Origin: an uncultured Rikenella sp.
GTDB taxonomy: Bacteria > Bacteroidota > Bacteroidia > Bacteroidales > Rikenellaceae
NCBI GenBank assembly: GCA_947627885.1
Contig: CANQXP010000004.1
Coordinates: forward strand, 1 to 64,000
DNA length: 64,000 bases
Direction: 5' to 3'
Every line of letters begins with the position of its first letter. The stretch's first letter is position 1. Positions 40,847-49,611 of the stretch are shown here, piece after piece. A program made the translations under genes and the position numbers. The notes beneath the pieces were generated by a model that saw only the letters and a program-made list of their open reading frames with translations, had not been told where the DNA came from and did no database searches.

Positions 40847-43162
40847 ATGGGCAACTCTTTTCAACTGAAATCTTTTTGGAACTTCCTGAAGCGCAACAAA
40901 TTATTCACGGCGATCAATATTTTCGGTTTCGCAGTGTCGCTGACTTTCGTGATCCTGATGGGGCTCTATGTTCAGGACGAGCTGTCGGTGAACGATTCGC
41001 AATCGAACAAAGATCGGGTCTTTTGGCTCAGGAACGAGCAGAACGGCAATTTTTCCAGTCCTGTCGCGGCCGACCTGAAAAACCGCTTTCCGGAGATCGA
41101 GGCCACGATGCGGATCAAGGATATGAATTGGAGCATCACCGACGGGACGCGTGAAAGCAAACTGGGGCTGGTTCTGCTGGCCGACTCGTCATTCGTGACG
41201 ATGTTCGACCTGCCGTGGGTCGAAGGTTCGCCGGAGCATGCCATGCGTACGCGCAACGATGTGATTATCAGCGAGGCTTGTGCGCGCACGTGGTTCGGTA
41301 GCGAACAGGCCCTGGGCAAGACGATCCGGGTCAACGACAAGGAGCGGATCGTGACGGGGGTGTACCGGGACCTGAAGGAGACCCATTTCAAGGCGGCGGA
41401 GGTGATCCTGCCTTTTGAGAATGTGACGGAATACTGGGGGAACGACATTCTGACCAATTACGGTAACTGCAGCTTCGAAATCTATATGATGACCCGGCCG
41501 AACGTGAAACTCACGCAGGAAAAGGTCGGGGAGATGCGGGACTATCTGACGACCTTTTTCTGGCTGTTCAAAGACGAACGGGTCAAAGAGCTGATCGCCG
41601 AACCGGTATCGGAGGTCTATTTCACGGAAAGGCCCGGCAATCATATGCGGGCCAACAGTAAAAGTTTTCTGTTGGTGCTGAGCGTAACGGCATTGCTGAT
41701 CCTGTTGTTCGCGGTTATCAACTATATCAACCTGTCGGTTGCGCAGAGCGGTTTCCGGGCTCAGGAGGCGGCCACGCGCCGCTTGCTGGGTGGTTCTAAG
41801 GGGAGCCTGTTCGCCGGTTTCATACTCGAATCGCTGATCATCTGTTTCGTGTCGCTCTGTATCGCCGTATTTCTGGCCGCATTGGCGGAACCGTGGTTCC
41901 AGCAGGTGATGTGGACCAAGATTTCAGTTGCAAACAGTTTCACGGCGGAGCATATCCTGCTGGCTTTGGGGGGAGTCGCGGTGATCGGAGTTATTTCGGG
42001 ACTGGTTCCGGCTTATGTGCTGACGCGCTTCAAACCGATCGACGTGGTGCGGGGAACGTTCCGGCGGCAGACGAAGATGGTATACAGCAAGGTGCTGATC
42101 GCGTTCCAATACTGCATTACGATCGTGCTGCTGGGGGCCACGATCACGATCGTCCGCCAGCTCGACTTTATGTGCAATTCGGATCTGGGATTCGACCACG
42201 ATAATATCCTGGTGATGGATTATGCGCCGGGGCGGAACGGCTCGACCGATGGCTTGCGTAATGTCCTGATGGCGGTTCCGGGAGTCGAAAAGGTGGGTTT
42301 CGCGCAGGGGAATCCGGTGACGGGTTCGAACAACAACTCGTTCGACTGGAAGGGTAAGAACATGAGTTTCCAAGTGATCGGGCTGGACAGCGTCTCTTAC
42401 GGGATGATGAATTTCCAGGTCTCGAAGCGCACGGGCGTGGACGACCGGAATGCGGTGTGGCTGAACAACGTGGCATGGAACGACCTGGAGCTGACGGACG
42501 ATGCCCCGGTATTCAAAATCTGGAATAACGATTACAAAGTTGCCGGGATATTGGAGGATTACCATATCGAAAATATGGAAAAGCCGATCGGTTCGGTGAT
42601 GGTGCGGATCATGGGGGCGGACGAGTGGCCGTGGGATGTGTTGGTGCAGGTGTCGGGACAGGATCAGTTCGCCGTGGCCGACCGGGTCCGGGAGGAATAT
42701 GTGAAGTATAACGGCGGCACTCCGGTCGAGTCGGTCTTTATGGACGAGGCGATTCAGCAACAGTATTCCACGCAGAAACGGATGGCGGAGATCATCACTT
42801 CGCTGTCGCTGCTGGCGATCCTGATCTCTGCTTTAGGGATGTTGGCGATGTCGACCTACTTTATGCGCCAGCGGGCGCAGGAGGTGGCCGTGAGAAAGGT
42901 CTTCGGCGCGACCGACCGGGAGGTGCTCACCCGTTTGGTCATGAGTTTCCTGAAGTTGGTCTTGGTGGCCTTCGTGGTGGCTGTGCCTGTTATCTGGTAC
43001 TTTATGAACGGTTGGCTGAGCGGCTATGCTTACCGGATACCGCTGTCGTGGACAATCTTCGCGCTGGCGGGCCTGACGGCTTTCGTGATCGCTTTCGTGA
43101 CGGTGCTTTGGCAGTCGCTGAAGGCGACGCGGGCCAACCCGATTCTTTCGATCAGGGACTAA
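40847..43162 (+). CDS. FtsX/MacB-type ABC transporter permease
   Basis: An inner-membrane permease of the MacB/FtsX mechanotransmission type, 771 aa. TM1 (~20-42, FTAINIFGFAVSLTFVILMGLY) leads into a periplasmic MacB_PCD domain (~50-270). The first FtsX core has three TMs (~285-400) with RLLGGSKGSLF. A second periplasmic domain (~440-640) precedes the second FtsX core (~650-765) with VAVRKVFGATDREVLTRLV. Such proteins usually work with a LolD/MacB-type ATPase; none is adjacent. The substrate could be a signal, drug or lipoprotein and cannot be told from sequence. Confidence 0.9.
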   Translation: MGNSFQLKSFWNFLKRNKLFTAINIFGFAVSLTFVILMGLYVQDELSVNDSQSNKDRVFWLRNEQNGNFSSPVAADLKNRFPEIEATMRIKDMNWSITDGTRESKLGLVLLADSSFVTMFDLPWVEGSPEHAMRTRNDVIISEACARTWFGSEQALGKTIRVNDKERIVTGVYRDLKETHFKAAEVILPFENVTEYWGNDILTNYGNCSFEIYMMTRPNVKLTQEKVGEMRDYLTTFFWLFKDERVKELIAEPVSEVYFTERPGNHMRANSKSFLLVLSVTALLILLFAVINYINLSVAQSGFRAQEAATRRLLGGSKGSLFAGFILESLIICFVSLCIAVFLAALAEPWFQQVMWTKISVANSFTAEHILLALGGVAVIGVISGLVPAYVLTRFKPIDVVRGTFRRQTKMVYSKVLIAFQYCITIVLLGATITIVRQLDFMCNSDLGFDHDNILVMDYAPGRNGSTDGLRNVLMAVPGVEKVGFAQGNPVTGSNNNSFDWKGKNMSFQVIGLDSVSYGMMNFQVSKRTGVDDRNAVWLNNVAWNDLELTDDAPVFKIWNNDYKVAGILEDYHIENMEKPIGSVMVRIMGADEWPWDVLVQVSGQDQFAVADRVREEYVKYNGGTPVESVFMDEAIQQQYSTQKRMAEIITSLSLLAILISALGMLAMSTYFMRQRAQEVAVRKVFGATDREVLTRLVMSFLKLVLVAFVVAVPVIWYFMNGWLSGYAYRIPLSWTIFALAGLTAFVIAFVTVLWQSLKATRANPILSIRD

Positions 43163-43180
43163 TCCTGGCGGTGCATTCAG

Positions 43181-43211
43181 AAAGGGAGGGACGAAAAGCC
43201 CCTCCCTTTTG
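43181..43211. terminator. Bidirectional terminator between convergent genes
   Basis: AAAGGGAGGG (43181-43190) pairs with CCCTCCCTTT (43200-43209) around a 9-base loop, with TTTT on the plus strand. It serves the permease (+) and probably the M23-like gene (-). Confidence 0.85.
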
Positions 43212-43212
43212 T

Positions 43213-44154
43213 TTATTTCGCGGCGTATTGCTTGATCTCTTTTTTGGTCATCTCTTTCTGTACCAGTTCCGGCGACTCGACCGCTTTGTATGTTTTCCGG
43301 TTCGTCAGCTGGGTATTCCCTTCCGAAGTGGCGAACCAGGGATTATAATAGACCCATTCGAATTGCGACCCGTTGTGCGGATCGCCCTCCCGGTAGTTCC
43401 GGTTCTCGTCCGGAAAATAGATTTTAGCCCGTACCTGCCGTTCGCCGCCTTCATAGTACGCCCCCGCCTTACCCAGCGGAGTGCCGGGATAGACCATATC
43501 CCCCTCCCTGACGGTGATGCTGCCCTTGTCCAGCACGGAGTATTCGCACAACGTGCCGTCCGGCTGCTCGACCAGAACCGTGTTCTCTTTGGAACGGTAG
43601 GTCGATTGCAGTCCTGCCTGCGCTGCCTCTTCGCCGTCGTGGACGTTCACCACCAGCCCTTTCCGCATGGCGAATACGGTATCTCCCTCGCTGAGGTTGA
43701 ATTGCCACGATTTCCATCCCCGCACCGGTTTACCTTCGAAGTAGCGTTCCGTGAGGTTAAACAGTTCGGTGGCTGCGACCGGATCGTGCGAAACGCTGTA
43801 AGGCAGCCGGTAGACGAACGCGCTGTCGAGCTTCGGACTGCGGTAGCCCCGGACATAGGTGTAACTGTACCTGCACCTGACCGGCTGCTCGGCGTTAATG
43901 GGCATGACGGTCAGCAATTTCTGGTTGCTGCCGCGCATCACGGTCTTGAAGGTCGGCGGCTGGCGGGTATTCTCCCGCTCGGTGAACCGCAGCATGACCG
44001 TATAGCTTCCCACGGTATGCTTTACGGCGCTGATTTCCAGGTTGGTTCCATTGACCCATTTGGTTTCCGTTTCGATGTCGTATTGCTTCTGGGCCGATGC
44101 GCCCAATGAGCCGCAGAGGAGCGTTGCGGCCAGCAGGGTGGATTTGGTTGACAT
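43213..44154 (-). CDS. Secreted degenerate M23-like protein
   Basis: From ATG 44154 the protein is 313 aa with a signal peptide (MSTKSTLLAATLLCGSLGASA). Residues ~160-270 follow the LytM/M23 fold: DTVFAMRKGLVVNVHDG, VLVEQPDGTLCEYSVLDKGSI, VREGDMVYPGTPLGKAG. The zinc ligands are missing: no HxxxD motif, YSVL replaces YxHL, and there is no HxH. It is therefore probably not a peptidase but may bind cell wall or a partner, like other inactive LytM factors. The earlier in-frame ATG at 44214 would precede the signal peptide by 20 residues and lies in the glyS terminator. Confidence 0.75.
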   Translation of the reverse strand: MSTKSTLLAATLLCGSLGASAQKQYDIETETKWVNGTNLEISAVKHTVGSYTVMLRFTERENTRQPPTFKTVMRGSNQKLLTVMPINAEQPVRCRYSYTYVRGYRSPKLDSAFVYRLPYSVSHDPVAATELFNLTERYFEGKPVRGWKSWQFNLSEGDTVFAMRKGLVVNVHDGEEAAQAGLQSTYRSKENTVLVEQPDGTLCEYSVLDKGSITVREGDMVYPGTPLGKAGAYYEGGERQVRAKIYFPDENRNYREGDPHNGSQFEWVYYNPWFATSEGNTQLTNRKTYKAVESPELVQKEMTKKEIKQYAAK

Positions 44155-44196
44155 AACGCAAAGAGGTGTTTGGTTCTGTCTGACGAATGTAATATT

Positions 44197-44230
44197 AAAG
44201 CCCCGGATTTTCAAGTAAATCCGGGGCTTT
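44197..44230 (-). terminator. Rho-independent terminator of glyS
   Basis: A 14-bp perfect stem starting AAAGCCCCGG (44197-44210 with 44217-44230) with loop TCAAGT. It lies 50 bases past the glyS stop on the minus strand. Confidence 0.85.
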
Positions 44231-44279
44231 ATTTAATATGCTTTCAGGGTGAAAGCTTTTGTATTTCAGCCTGAAAGAA

Positions 44280-45824
44280 TTATCGGACGAGCTTGGCGAA
44301 CAGTCCTTTGAGGCTGACCAGATCGTGGACAATTCCGGGCAGGTCTTTAATGGCTACCCGCTCCTGTTGCATGGAATCGCGGTGGCGGATCGTCACCGTC
44401 CCATCCTCGACCGACTGGTGGTCCACCGTTACGCACAGCGGCGTTCCGATGGCATCCTGCCTGCGGTACCGTTTCCCGATGCTGTCTTTCTCGTCGTACT
44501 GCACATAGTGGTCGAATTTCAAAGCCTCGACAATTCCCCGCGCCACTTCCGGCAGCCCGTCTTTCTTCACTAGAGGCAGCACCGCCACCTTGACCGGCGC
44601 CAGCGCCGCCGGGAAGCGCATTACGATGCGGGAATCCCCCCCCTCCAGCGTCTCCTCGGTGTAGGCCGCAGAGAATACCTGCAGGAACATGCGATCCACC
44701 CCGATAGAGGTTTCGACTACGTATGGCACATAGCTCTCTCCGCTCTCCGTATCGAAATACTGGATCTTTTTGCCGGAGAACTTCGCGTGCTGCGACAGGT
44801 CGAAATCGGTGCGGGAATGTATCCCCTCTACCTCTTTAAAACCGAACGGGAACTCATATTCCACGTCCGTAGCGGCATTGGCATAGTGGGCCAGTTTTTC
44901 GTGGTCGTGGAACCGGTAGTGCTCGTCCCCGAACCCTAAGGCGCGGTGCCAGCTCATGCGGAACTGCCGCCAGTGCTCGAACCACTGCATCTCGGTTCCC
45001 GGTTTGACGAAGAATTGCATCTCCATCTGTTCGAACTCGCGCATGCGGAAGATGAACTGCCGCGCCACGATCTCGTTGCGGAACGCTTTTCCGATCTGGG
45101 CGATCCCGAACGGGATCTTCATGCGTCCCGTCTTCTGCACGTTGAGGAAGTTGACGAAGATACCCTGAGCCGTCTCCGGCCGCAGGTAAACGACGCTCGC
45201 CCCGTCCGCCGTGGAGCCCATCTGCGTCTGGAACATCAGGTTGAACTGCCGCACGTCAGTCCAGTTCTTGGTTCCGCTGATCGGGCAGACGATCTCCAGC
45301 TCCTCGATCAGAGCCTTCACGCCGGGCAGGTCATTGGCATTCAGCACCTCGGTCATCTTTTCGTGCGCCGCATCGCGTTTGGCCTTGAGCTCCAGCACGC
45401 GGGCGTTGGTGGTGACGAACTGCTCCCGGTCGAACGACTCCCCGAACCGCTTGGCGGCCTTGGCCACCTCCTTTTCGATCTTCTCGTCCTGCTTGGCGAT
45501 CCAGTCCTCGATCAGCACGTCGGCGCGGTAGCGCTTTTTGCTGTCCTTGTTGTCGATCAGCGGGTCGTTGAACGCCCCCACGTGCCCCGACGCCTCCCAC
45601 GTTTTCGGGTGCATGAAGATGGCCGCGTCGATACCCACGATATTGTCGTGCAGCTTGGTCATCGCGTCCCACCAGTAGCGCTTGATGTTGTTCTTGAGCT
45701 CGACGCCCAGCTGGCCGTAGTCGTAAACGGCCGAAAGCCCGTCGTATATCTCGCTGGAGGGGAAGATGAACCCGTACTCCTTGCTGTGTGCGATCAGTTT
45801 TTTGAATAGTTCTTCCTGTGTCAT
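44280..45824 (-). CDS. glyS: Glycyl-tRNA synthetase (dimeric, eukaryote-like type)
   Basis: Charges tRNA-Gly. This is the class IIa alpha2 form found in Bacteroidetes, Gram-positives with low GC, archaea and eukaryotes, not the alpha2beta2 form of E. coli. Motifs: GFIFPSSEIYDGLSAVYDYG at the N-terminus, YLRPETAQGIFVNF (motif 2 region), FRNEIVARQFIFRMREFEQME, and ETSIGVDRMF (motif 3), with an anticodon-binding domain in the last ~100 residues. ATG 45824 (MTQEELFKKL) gives 514 aa; the ATG at 45866 would add 14 atypical residues. Confidence 0.97.
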   Translation of the reverse strand: MTQEELFKKLIAHSKEYGFIFPSSEIYDGLSAVYDYGQLGVELKNNIKRYWWDAMTKLHDNIVGIDAAIFMHPKTWEASGHVGAFNDPLIDNKDSKKRYRADVLIEDWIAKQDEKIEKEVAKAAKRFGESFDREQFVTTNARVLELKAKRDAAHEKMTEVLNANDLPGVKALIEELEIVCPISGTKNWTDVRQFNLMFQTQMGSTADGASVVYLRPETAQGIFVNFLNVQKTGRMKIPFGIAQIGKAFRNEIVARQFIFRMREFEQMEMQFFVKPGTEMQWFEHWRQFRMSWHRALGFGDEHYRFHDHEKLAHYANAATDVEYEFPFGFKEVEGIHSRTDFDLSQHAKFSGKKIQYFDTESGESYVPYVVETSIGVDRMFLQVFSAAYTEETLEGGDSRIVMRFPAALAPVKVAVLPLVKKDGLPEVARGIVEALKFDHYVQYDEKDSIGKRYRRQDAIGTPLCVTVDHQSVEDGTVTIRHRDSMQQERVAIKDLPGIVHDLVSLKGLFAKLVR

Positions 45825-46017
45825 ATTGTGGCGATGTTGATTGGCGAAATTAAGAAAAATATTCATTAATCAGGTTAATATCCCGATTTGTGTTATCCGG
45901 GGTAATTGACGGGGCGTCTGAAAACGGCATTATATATCATTTTTCATCTATAACGGAAAAATGCAGAAATGGAATAGTTTATGATATTCGATCGGTATTG
46001 GAAAGGAGGTGTTAAAT
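45825..46017. other. AT-rich spacer between glyS and the 41-aa gene
   Basis: Holds the start region of glyS (minus) and the promoter region of the small gene (plus). No exact TAnnTTTG was found on the plus strand; TATATATCATTTTTC near 45931-45945 is the most promoter-like stretch. No other gene is seen. Confidence 0.4.
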
Positions 46018-46143
46018 ATGGCAAAGAAAGCGACAAGCCCGAAGGTGGCAAAAGTTGCGTCTAAAGTTTTACGCGACGGACATTCCGGTACAGCGTCCAA
46101 AAAAGTGGCGGGCAGTGCACTGTCTCAAAAAGAAAAGAAATAA
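46018..46143 (+). CDS. Small conserved-type basic protein (41 aa)
   Basis: A 41-codon gene with an unusually strong Shine-Dalgarno (GGAAAGGAGG, 8 bases before ATG), rare in Bacteroidetes, and its own terminator. The product begins MAKKATSPKVAKVASKVLRD and has SGTASKKVAGSALSQ near the C-terminus. It is very basic (about 11 Lys/Arg in 41). The pattern AS-x-VL...S-K-x-AGSALSQ resembles a short protein family I recall from many bacteria, of unknown function. It could bind nucleic acid, but that is only inferred from charge. Confidence 0.75.
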   Translation: MAKKATSPKVAKVASKVLRDGHSGTASKKVAGSALSQKEKK

Positions 46144-46161
46144 TTCTTTTCGGCAACTTTG

Positions 46162-46193
46162 AAAAAAGGGAGGGTTAGAACCCTCCCTTTTTT
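46162..46193. terminator. Bidirectional terminator (small gene and sulfatase)
   Basis: AAAAAAGGGAGGG (46162-46174) pairs with CCCTCCCTTTTTT (46181-46193), loop TTAGAA. The A and T runs make it work on both strands. Confidence 0.92.
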
Positions 46194-46195
46194 GA

Positions 46196-47716
46196 TTATT
46201 TCTCCTCTGCTTGGGGAAAATTGGGGGTATGGACCGGTACATTTTTGTTAATCAGCAGCTTGCCGTCCGGCGACACCCAGTTGTCGCCCCGTTCCCGGAG
46301 GTGCTCCGCCATCCGTTTGCGGAAAAAGTCCATACGGCCGGCCTGTTCCGCCTGCGCGTGCAGATCGCGGTTCTCATAGGGGTCGGCCCGGAGGTCGAAC
46401 AGCTGTTCCCGCCCTTTGCTATAAAACCAGATATACTTGTATCTTCCGTCCGTGAGGGCCACGTAGCCGCTGTTCGGGCCGTAGCAGGCGAAGTGTTCGA
46501 TGTCAAGCATCTCCCGCCAGCCGGCTTTTTTCGGGTTGCGGATGATGTCGAGGATCGAGGAGCCGTCCACATTATCCGGTACCGGTGCACCCGCCGCGTC
46601 AAGGAAGGTGGGCAGGATGTCGCGGATCTCGACCAGTTCGTCGCGGGTCGTGCCGCGTTTGACTTTGGCCTTCATGGATGAGGGATAGCGCACGATGAAC
46701 GGCACATGGGCCGACCCTTCGTAAGCGTAAGTCTTGCGCCAGTGGTAGTGGTCGCCGAGCATGTCGCCGTGGTCGGCCACGAAGATGATGATCGAGTTAT
46801 CGTACAACCCCTTCTCTTTGAGCGCCGCGATGACCCGGCCGATCTCCTCGTCAATGAAAGAGACGTTGGCCGCATAGTGTTTGCGCGACTCCTGCGCATA
46901 GGCCGCCCCGAAGTCGCCGTATGGCGCGTCGGGATTTTTTTTCGGGTCATGGGTGAAGTTGGCCGAGAAAGAGGAGTCCCAGTCTCCGGTCTCCGGGGCG
47001 GGCAGTTCCACCCCTTCGTACAGGTCGAGGAACCGTTTGGGCGGGTCGTACGGGCTGTGGGGTCGTGCGAAGGAGACTTTCAGGAAAAGCGGCTGCTCTT
47101 TGTCGTAATTCTCGATAAACCGAACGGCCCGTTCTCCGGTCCACCAGGTCGGGTGGAGGGTGTCGGCCAGCGGATAAACACCCGCCGCATGGCCGTTCCA
47201 GCCCATATGGCTGGAGTCGGGGTTCAGTCCCGGCGCCACGCGTGCGAACCACTGGCGGTAGTCGCTGACGAAGCCCGGATCCTCCACGCGTCCCGATTCA
47301 TCCAGCTCGGTCGCCGCGAAACCCCGCAGGGAGCGCTGCGGATGCCAGTGCATCTTGCCGATGCCGTAGCTGTAATACCCCGCATCGGTCATCAGCCGGG
47401 GCAATTCGTTGGGATATTCGGGGGCGATGAACGGGGTGTAGCCGATCAGCCCATGGTGCCACGGCGACTGCCCGGTGAGCAATGCGGCGCGGGCGGGCGT
47501 GCTGCTGGGCGCGGAGGTGTAGCCGTTGGTGAACTGCACGCCGTCGGCGGCCAGCGCGTCGAGGTTCGGAGTGACGATGTCGGGATCGACGGTGCCGAGG
47601 TAATCGAACCGGTGCTGGTCGGTCATGATCAGGATGACGTTGGGCTGCCCCTTCTGTGCGGCCGAGCAGGCGCCGACAGCCGCGAGCGCAGCCAGTGTAG
47701 CGAGTGTCTGTTTCAT
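46196..47716 (-). CDS. Secreted serine-type (S-x-P-x-R) sulfatase
   Basis: An S1 family sulfatase, 506 aa, exported by a signal peptide (MKQTLATLAALAAVGACSAA; Cys17 may be lipidated). The formylglycine site is Ser72 in SSTPARAALLTGQ, so it is the serine type matured by a radical-SAM anSME enzyme, which is not in the window. Metal and sulfate-site residues include Asp33 (MTDQHR) and the DHGDMLGDHYHWRK segment. Closest in layout to choline-sulfatase or GlcNAc-6-sulfatase-like enzymes. The substrate cannot be decided; sulfated mucin or host glycans would suit the other hydrolases here. Confidence 0.9.
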   Translation of the reverse strand: MKQTLATLAALAAVGACSAAQKGQPNVILIMTDQHRFDYLGTVDPDIVTPNLDALAADGVQFTNGYTSAPSSTPARAALLTGQSPWHHGLIGYTPFIAPEYPNELPRLMTDAGYYSYGIGKMHWHPQRSLRGFAATELDESGRVEDPGFVSDYRQWFARVAPGLNPDSSHMGWNGHAAGVYPLADTLHPTWWTGERAVRFIENYDKEQPLFLKVSFARPHSPYDPPKRFLDLYEGVELPAPETGDWDSSFSANFTHDPKKNPDAPYGDFGAAYAQESRKHYAANVSFIDEEIGRVIAALKEKGLYDNSIIIFVADHGDMLGDHYHWRKTYAYEGSAHVPFIVRYPSSMKAKVKRGTTRDELVEIRDILPTFLDAAGAPVPDNVDGSSILDIIRNPKKAGWREMLDIEHFACYGPNSGYVALTDGRYKYIWFYSKGREQLFDLRADPYENRDLHAQAEQAGRMDFFRKRMAEHLRERGDNWVSPDGKLLINKNVPVHTPNFPQAEEK

Positions 47717-47740
47717 GTTCGGAATTTGGTGTCAGAGTCT

Positions 47741-47748
47741 CAAAGGTA
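47741..47748 (-). promoter_or_regulatory. -7 promoter element of the sulfatase gene
   Basis: Minus-strand TACCTTTG, 24 bases before the ATG. It is back to back with the ruvX -7 element. Confidence 0.6.
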
Positions 47749-47770
47749 CGAAAAGGTCGTTTTATTTCGT

Positions 47771-47778
47771 TACTTTTG
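47771..47778 (+). promoter_or_regulatory. -7 promoter element of ruvX
   Basis: TACTTTTG, 10 bases before ATG 47789, so the transcript would have an almost absent leader. Confidence 0.5.
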
Positions 47779-47788
47779 TGACCGAAAT

Positions 47789-48214
47789 ATGGGCAGGATC
47801 GTTGCAATAGACTATGGGCGCAAGCGCGTCGGGCTGGCGGTGACCGACCCGCTGCAGATTATTGCCACGGGGCTGGACACGGTGCCGGCGCACGAGGCGG
47901 TGGAGTATTTGCAGCGGTATGCGGCGCAGAACGAGGTGGAACTTTTCGTGGTGGGGCAGCCGAGGCAGATGAACGGCGAGCCGTCGGAGTCGCAGCAATA
48001 CATCACGCCGTTCGTGAACCGGCTGCGCAAGGTGTTGCCGGATATTCCGGTGGTATACCACGACGAGCGTTTCACATCGGTGCTGGCCCACCGGGCGATT
48101 ATCGAGGGGGGGGTGAGGAAGATGGAACGGCGCACGAACAAGGGGCTGGTGGACAAGGTCAGCGCGGTGATTATCCTGCAATCCTATATGGAGTCCGCGG
48201 GGGCGGTAAAGTAG
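47789..48214 (+). CDS. ruvX: RuvX/YqgF family RNase H-like nuclease
   Basis: A small RNase H-fold protein involved in pre-16S rRNA 5'-end processing and proposed as a Holliday-junction resolvase. The acidic site residues are visible: Asp8 in AIDYGRKRVGLAVTDP, Glu in the VGQPRQMNGEPSE region, and the DERFTS and DKVSAVIIL segments. 141 aa, the family norm. ATG 47789 is right: a longer frame upstream runs antisense through the sulfatase gene and is spurious. Confidence 0.95.
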   Translation: MGRIVAIDYGRKRVGLAVTDPLQIIATGLDTVPAHEAVEYLQRYAAQNEVELFVVGQPRQMNGEPSESQQYITPFVNRLRKVLPDIPVVYHDERFTSVLAHRAIIEGGVRKMERRTNKGLVDKVSAVIILQSYMESAGAVK

Positions 48215-48887
48215 GTGGGGCTGATAATTAAGCGATAAATCGCAGCGCTTGTCCTCTCGCGCGGGAACGCGATTTTCTCCGGTTTGCGGAAGGGGGGCCG
48301 TCCGCCCGAAAGGCAGAGAGGCGATTTCAGCGTAAACTAAAATTACAAATCTGCCGCGGGCGCCGTAAATTACCGTAGGGTTGGTTTCCGTGCCAACGGA
48401 CGGGCCGCAGCCTCCTCCGGCGGAGGCCCGCAACCGACGCTGCCCGGTGCCGCGGGCACTCCGTCCGGGCCGTAACTACCCCATGGCCGAACGGCAATGA
48501 GGAACCGAGTAGCGAAGCGAAGTTAACTGTTGTGAACCCTCCACAGGCTGCGGTTTATAAATAAACGTACGGTTAATTATGCAAGTTACTACGTTGATAT
48601 TAGTCGGCGAGCGGAGCGAGCCGTGCGGGCCGGACGCCTCCCCACGGGAGGCCCGCAACTCTCGCGATGCTCGATGCGGCCGCCCCCGGGCGCCCGGCCC
48701 GAATAGCATATAACCGTAGGTTTTCGTGCAGGTTCAGGACCGCAAGATGGAGTAGCTTCCTATTGGGTGGGAGTACACACGCATTCCCGCCCGCTAAAAG
48801 GCACGAAAGAAAATTACGTATGGGCGGAATTGACGGAATTGCTGAGGGCGCCTGAAATTAACCGTACCGACTTAACAGACATAGATT
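48215..48887. repeat. Composite repeat region between ruvX and def
   Basis: A 673-base gap without a gene. Bases 48406-48553 repeat the module set seen at 31357-31490 (GGCCGCAGCCTCC, CAACCGACG, GCCGAACGGCAATGAGG, GCGAAGCGAAGTTAACTG, CTCCACAGGCTGCGG). Inserted in it is the module near 48438-48480 that also occurs at 8353 and 10351. Edge-like motifs follow: AAACGTACGGTTAAT (48562-48576), TATAACCGTAGGTTTT (48709 on) and AATTAACCGTACCG (48857 on). Bases 48608-48710 share GTGCGGGCCGGACGCCTCCCC and CCGGGCGCCCGGCCCGAA (each 18-20 bases) with 5911-5990. Elements seem to be nested or tandem. Confidence 0.6.
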
Positions 48888-49445
48888 ATGATACTACCGA
48901 TTTACATTTACGGTTCGCCGGTGCTGCGGGAGGTGGCCAAGGATATCGACGCGGCGAACTATCCGAATTTGAAAGAGCTGATCGCCGATATGTTCGAAAC
49001 GATGGTCGAGGCCGACGGCGTGGGGCTGGCGGCGCCGCAGGTGGGGCTACCGATCCGCCTTTTCTGCATCGACCTGACGCCGGTGGCGGACGAAGTGCCC
49101 AAGGGGATGCCGCTCAAACAGGTCTTCATCAATGCCGAGATCTATGAGCGCGGCGGCGCGGAAGTGAAAATGGGCGAAGGGTGCCTGAGCCTGCCGGGGC
49201 TGAATGAAGATGTGGTGCGGCCTTCGAAGATCAGGATACGCTACCTGGACGAGAACCTGAACGAGCGGGATGAGGAGTTCGACGGTTATCCGGCGCGGGT
49301 GATCCAGCACGAGTACGACCATACCGACGGGGTCGTCTTCACCGACCGGGTGGCTCCTTTGCGCAAGAACCTGATCAAATCGAAATTGCTGGCCTTCACC
49401 AAAGGCAAGTACCGGGCTTCGTACCGGTGTAAACTGGCGAAATAA
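48888..49445 (+). CDS. def: Peptide deformylase
   Basis: Removes the formyl group from nascent N-terminal Met. All three motifs are intact: GVGLAAPQVG (motif 1), EGCLSLPG with the metal-binding Cys (motif 2), and QHEYDHTDG (HExxH-type motif 3). 185 aa, type I length. It is isolated from fmt, its usual partner in other phyla. A strong terminator follows at 49463, and its leader contains the repeat region upstream. Confidence 0.96.
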   Translation: MILPIYIYGSPVLREVAKDIDAANYPNLKELIADMFETMVEADGVGLAAPQVGLPIRLFCIDLTPVADEVPKGMPLKQVFINAEIYERGGAEVKMGEGCLSLPGLNEDVVRPSKIRIRYLDENLNERDEEFDGYPARVIQHEYDHTDGVVFTDRVAPLRKNLIKSKLLAFTKGKYRASYRCKLAK

Positions 49446-49462
49446 CTTTTACGGGATCGATA

Positions 49463-49502
49463 ACGGGCGCAGCGAACACGAATGTTCGCTGCGCCCGTTT
49501 AT
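49463..49502 (+). terminator. Terminator after def
   Basis: A 16-bp perfect stem (49463-49478 with 49483-49498, starting ACGGGCGCAGCG), loop CGAA, then TTTATATT. Confidence 0.8.
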
Positions 49503-49611
49503 ATTGTAAATGGGCCGGAGCCTGCGGAGTGTTTGCAACGCAGTTGCGAGCCTCCGCGGCGAGAGGCCCGCACGGCTCACTGTTTTTATGCGTGTGTCCG
49601 GAATCGCTTTG

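Noticed and set aside
46706..47788. Upstream extension of the ruvX frame to 46706
   Set aside because: It would run antisense through the sulfatase gene. RuvX homologues start at MGRIVAIDYG, i.e. ATG 47789.
48667..49147. Frames overlapping the start of def
   Set aside because: They cover repeat DNA and the def gene in another phase, and their products have no recognisable motif.
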